A DNA stretch of 8,813 nt, taken from positions 1-8,813 of the forward strand of contig JALXFQ010000029.1 in NCBI GenBank assembly GCA_027067235.1, written 5' to 3'. The notes under the pieces were generated by a model. That model did not search any database. It had not been told where the DNA came from and worked only from the letters and a program-made list of their open reading frames with translations. The stretch is from Gammaproteobacteria bacterium (GTDB taxonomy: Bacteria > Pseudomonadota > Gammaproteobacteria > QOAV01). The translations under genes and the position numbers were made by a program. Positions 6,392-8,813 of the stretch are shown here, in pieces. How positions within the stretch are numbered: the stretch's first letter is position 1; every line of letters starts with the position of its first letter.

Positions 6392-8274
6392 ATTGTTGCC
6401 CTGTCACCGTTCTCGGTCAGCCACTGCTTGCGGTCGGCGGCGCGTTTTTTTGCCAGCAGCATGTCCATGACCCGGTCCGAATCATCCTGCCCGTCCACCA
6501 CCAGCTGCACCAGCCGCCGCGTATCCGGGTTCATGGTGGTTTCGCGCAGTTGTTTCGGGTTCATTTCGCCCAGCCCCTTGAAACGCTGCACATTGACCTT
6601 GCCACGCAGTTTCTCCGCAGCGATGCGCTCCAGCACGGACTCACGCTCGCCATCGTCGAGGGCGTAAAAAACCTGTTTACCCACATCAATGCGGAACAGC
6701 GGCGGCATGGCCACGTACACCCGGCCTTCTTCCACCAGCGGCCTGAAATGGCGTAAAAACAGGGCGCAGATCAGGGTGGCGATATGCGCGCCGTCGGAAT
6801 CGGCGTCGGCCAGTATGCAGATCTTGCCGTAGCGCAGATTGTCCAGATTGTCGGAACCGGGATCGACGCCAACAGCGACGGCAATATCGTGCACTTCCTG
6901 TGACGCCAGCACCTGGGTGGATTCCACTTCCCAGGTGTTGAGTATCTTGCCGCGCAACGGCATGATGGCCTGGTAGGCGCGGTCGCGCGCCTGCTTGGCG
7001 GAGCCGCCGGCGGAATCGCCTTCCACCAGAAACAGCTCGGTCTGACCCAGATCCTGCAAGGTGCAATCGGCCAGTTTCCCCGGCAGCGCCGGGCCCGAGG
7101 TAACCTTTTTCCGCACCACTTTCTTGCCCGCTTTCAGGCGCGCCTGGGCGTTGTCGATGGCGAGGTTGGCGATGCGTTCGGCATCGGCGGTATGCTCGTT
7201 GAGCCACAGGCTGAACGAGTCTTTTACCGAATTGCTGACCACGCCGGCGATATCGCGCGACGACAGCCGCTCCTTGGTCTGGCCGGAAAACTGCGGCTCC
7301 TTCATGTGTACCGACAGTATGTAGCTGCATTTCAGCCAGACATCATCGGGGGCGATTTTCACCCCGCGCGGCAACAGCTTGCGGAATTCACAGAACTCGC
7401 GCACCGCCTCGGTGAGGCCGCTGCGCAGGCCATTCACATGGGTGCCACCGAGCGAGGTGGGAATCAGGTTGACGTAGCTTTCGTTGATCTGGTCGGAGAT
7501 TTCCGGAACCCAGCATACCGCTGCGTCCACTTCTTCGCCACCGCCCTTGTAGTGGCACAAATACGGTTTTTCCGGGATCAGTTCCTGACCTTCCAGTTCG
7601 GTAAGCAGATAGTCGGTGAGGCCATCTTCGTAATGCCACTCAGCGTTATCTTCCGGATTCATTTCGTTGATCAGCTTGATGTGCAGACCCGGGCACAGCA
7701 CCGCCTTGGCGCGCAACACATGCTTGAGCCGCGGCACGCTGATTTTCACCGTATCGAAAAACTGCTCGTCGGGAATGAATATCACTGTGGTGCCGGTGTT
7801 CTTCTTGCCCACGGTTCCGGTCACTTCCAGATCGGACACCTTGACGCCATCGGCAAAGGCCATGCGCTGTTCCTTGCCATCGCGCCGCACGTCCACCACC
7901 AGCGACTTCGACAGCGCATTGACCACCGACACGCCAACGCCGTGCAAGCCGCCGGAAAAACGGTAGTTCTTGCCGGAAAACTTGCCGCCGGCATGCAGGC
8001 GCGTGAGAATGACCTCGACCCCGGGAACGCCTTCCTCCGGGTGAATATCCACCGGCATGCCGCGGCCATTGTCGGAGACGGAGATGGAACCACTTTCGTG
8101 AAGGATGACCGTGATTTCGGAACAATAACCGGCAATGGCCTCGTCCACGCTGTTGTCCACCACTTCCTGAATCAGGTGGTTGGGGCGTTCGGTCTGGGTG
8201 TACATGCCCGGTCGGCGGCGCACCGGATCGAGACCGGTCAACACCTCGATGGCGGACGAATCGTAGGCAGTCAT
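6388..8274 (-). CDS. parE: DNA topoisomerase IV subunit B ParE
   Basis: ParE is the ATPase subunit of topoisomerase IV; it closes the DNA gate cycle with ParC. From the ATG at 8274 it has 628 residues (E. coli 630). The GHKL ATPase shows EVVDNSVDEA with Asn41 (Mg2+), DNGRGMPVD with Asp68, GGLHGVG at 108-114, and the QTKERL switch with Lys334. The TOPRIM domain has LVEGDSAGG with Glu418 and the acidic triad in DADSDG (Asp490, 492, 494). VQRFKGLGEMNP lies near the C-terminus. The ATWEV/ASQEVHD-type region linked to quinolone resistance looks unaltered. The start was chosen because MTAYDSSAIEVL matches the E. coli N-terminus; in-frame ATG 8307 (11 residues longer) and TTG 8322 are possible, and none has a strong ribosome site. 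It is the first gene of a parE-parC operon, divergent from the CLC gene. Confidence 0.96.
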   Translation of the reverse strand: MTAYDSSAIEVLTGLDPVRRRPGMYTQTERPNHLIQEVVDNSVDEAIAGYCSEITVILHESGSISVSDNGRGMPVDIHPEEGVPGVEVILTRLHAGGKFSGKNYRFSGGLHGVGVSVVNALSKSLVVDVRRDGKEQRMAFADGVKVSDLEVTGTVGKKNTGTTVIFIPDEQFFDTVKISVPRLKHVLRAKAVLCPGLHIKLINEMNPEDNAEWHYEDGLTDYLLTELEGQELIPEKPYLCHYKGGGEEVDAAVCWVPEISDQINESYVNLIPTSLGGTHVNGLRSGLTEAVREFCEFRKLLPRGVKIAPDDVWLKCSYILSVHMKEPQFSGQTKERLSSRDIAGVVSNSVKDSFSLWLNEHTADAERIANLAIDNAQARLKAGKKVVRKKVTSGPALPGKLADCTLQDLGQTELFLVEGDSAGGSAKQARDRAYQAIMPLRGKILNTWEVESTQVLASQEVHDIAVAVGVDPGSDNLDNLRYGKICILADADSDGAHIATLICALFLRHFRPLVEEGRVYVAMPPLFRIDVGKQVFYALDDGERESVLERIAAEKLRGKVNVQRFKGLGEMNPKQLRETTMNPDTRRLVQLVVDGQDDSDRVMDMLLAKKRAADRKQWLTENGDRATI

Positions 8275-8331
8275 GGGTTGCACTGAAGAATTGAGTTGTC
8301 CGATCATACAACCATTTACCAAGCTTTTCTA

Positions 8332-8347
8332 ACCTGAGCCATCAGGT
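8332..8347. repeat. short perfect inverted repeat in the divergent parE/CLC region
   Basis: ACCTGA (8332-8337) and TCAGGT (8342-8347) form a 6-bp dyad with a 4-nt spacer. It lies upstream of both divergent genes, a plausible place for a dimeric regulator, but it matches no operator I know and could be chance. Confidence 0.3.
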
Positions 8348-8376
8348 CAACAGAAGCAACAGTTACGCTTCCTGTC

Positions 8377-8385
8377 TGCTAGAAT
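8377..8385 (+). promoter_or_regulatory. putative extended -10 promoter for the CLC channel gene
   Basis: TGC-TAGAAT (TAGAAT 8380-8385) is an extended -10 match with no good -35. The predicted start is near 8392, leaving about 33 nt of leader before the TTG at 8425. No clear promoter for parE was found on the other strand of this 150-bp intergenic region. Confidence 0.4.
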
Positions 8386-8424
8386 AGCGCTCTGATTCCA
8401 CCCACTCCTGGTTCTGATCCGCCG

Positions 8425-8813
8425 TTGAAGCTGACCGAGTCCCGATTACTGACCCTGACCCTGTCCGCCGCCCTCACCGGTGCGCTCGCGGCTGGCGCTG
8501 TATTGCTGTTTCGCTGGGTCATTGAATACGGTCAGTCGCTGTTTCTGCCCGGCGGCCGCATCGGCAATTACGAAGCGCTGCCCCTGTGGGCGCGGTTCGC
8601 CCTGCCGGTGGGCGGCGGCCTGTTCATCGGTCTGGTGTTCAGCCGCTTTACTCCGGCGCTGAGACAGGTGGGCATTACCCACATACTGCTGCAACTGCGC
8701 AATGAAGGGCGCCCGGAGCTGCCGGCAAAGAATGCCGTGGTGCAATTCGTCTTTGGCGCGCTGGCTGTTATCGCTGGCCATTCGGTAGATCGCGAGGGTC
8801 CGGGCGTGCACCT
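8425..8813 (+). CDS. CLC-type chloride channel/antiporter, N-terminal part
   Basis: The first 129 residues of an integral inner-membrane CLC family protein, cut by the window end. The first helix follows a short KLTESR lead (TLTLSAALTGALAAGAVLLFRWVI). A second helix is at WARFALPVGGGLFIGLVF, and the third is at AVVQFVFGALAVIAG, leading into HSVDREGPGVHL. This last matches the CLC gating motif (GREGP in ClcA), with the gating glutamate at Glu124. The motif normally has Gly two residues earlier; here it is Asp122. The first filter motif GSGIP is replaced by VGITH, as in a beta/gammaproteobacterial subgroup of the family. The frame has a TAG at 8380-8382, so the start is after it; TTG 8425 is the only good candidate and has no clear Shine-Dalgarno. 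CLC proteins exchange chloride, often against protons; the function here is inferred. Confidence 0.85.
   Translation, partial: MKLTESRLLTLTLSAALTGALAAGAVLLFRWVIEYGQSLFLPGGRIGNYEALPLWARFALPVGGGLFIGLVFSRFTPALRQVGITHILLQLRNEGRPELPAKNAVVQFVFGALAVIAGHSVDREGPGVH

Noticed and set aside
5744..6667. 307-aa open frame antisense to parC/parE
   Set aside because: It crosses the parE-parC junction and shows no protein-like motif; it is a shadow.
7192..8286. 364-aa open frame antisense to parE
   Set aside because: Same composition artefact opposite a firmly identified gene, with no recognisable domain.
8275..8322. Longer ParE starting at TTG 8322 or ATG 8307
   Set aside because: The extra residues have no counterpart in E. 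coli ParE and neither start has a ribosome site; ATG 8274 matches the known N-terminus, though the choice is not certain.
8446..8811. 121-aa minus-strand frame opposite the CLC gene
   Set aside because: The plus strand encodes clear CLC membrane helices and the gating motif; the minus frame is rich in Gln, Arg and His without motifs.

Overview
This is an ordinary chromosomal housekeeping stretch from a Gram-negative proteobacterium. GC content is high and the codon bias is GC-rich. PurB and ParE resemble the E. coli proteins over long runs. The layout (mnmA directly followed by purB, a kappa-type GST/HCCA isomerase next to a DUF4442 protein, a beta/gamma-type CLC channel) suggests Betaproteobacteria or a close gammaproteobacterium. 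That placement is inference from memory of families, not a computed phylogeny.

Left part, + strand (1-3188): the 3' end of mnmA (tRNA 2-thiouridylase) is followed after 11 bp by a complete purB (adenylosuccinate lyase) with a good intrinsic terminator. Next comes a promoter and a 78-aa acidic protein of unknown function. Then come a GTG-started DsbA-fold HCCA isomerase/kappa-GST-like protein and a DUF4442 hotdog-fold protein, translationally coupled by an ATGA overlap.

Middle (3178-4146): the convergent gap holds a degenerate 7-bp tandem repeat that folds back on itself as a perfect 16-bp inverted repeat. It supplies the last two codons and the stop of the DUF4442 gene. Beyond it are a minus-strand conserved-looking protein of unknown function and, divergently, a glycine-zipper outer-membrane lipoprotein of the 17-kDa antigen/SlyB type. 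The lipoprotein's best promoter lies inside the opposite gene. The lipoprotein gene and parC overlap tail to tail by 11 bp.

Right part (4136-8813): parE and parC form a minus-strand operon (4-bp overlap) encoding both subunits of topoisomerase IV. Catalytic residues are intact and ParC carries the quinolone-susceptible residues Ser and Glu. A 150-bp divergent region separates parE from the start of a CLC-type chloride channel gene that runs off the window. This gene has an Asp where the gating motif normally has Gly.

I saw no CRISPR array, tRNA, rRNA, insertion sequence, prophage or defence system, and nothing that amounts to an undescribed system. The most unusual items are the heptad palindrome at 3178-3244, the two unknown proteins, the CLC motif change, and a possible leaderless GTG start at 2116.
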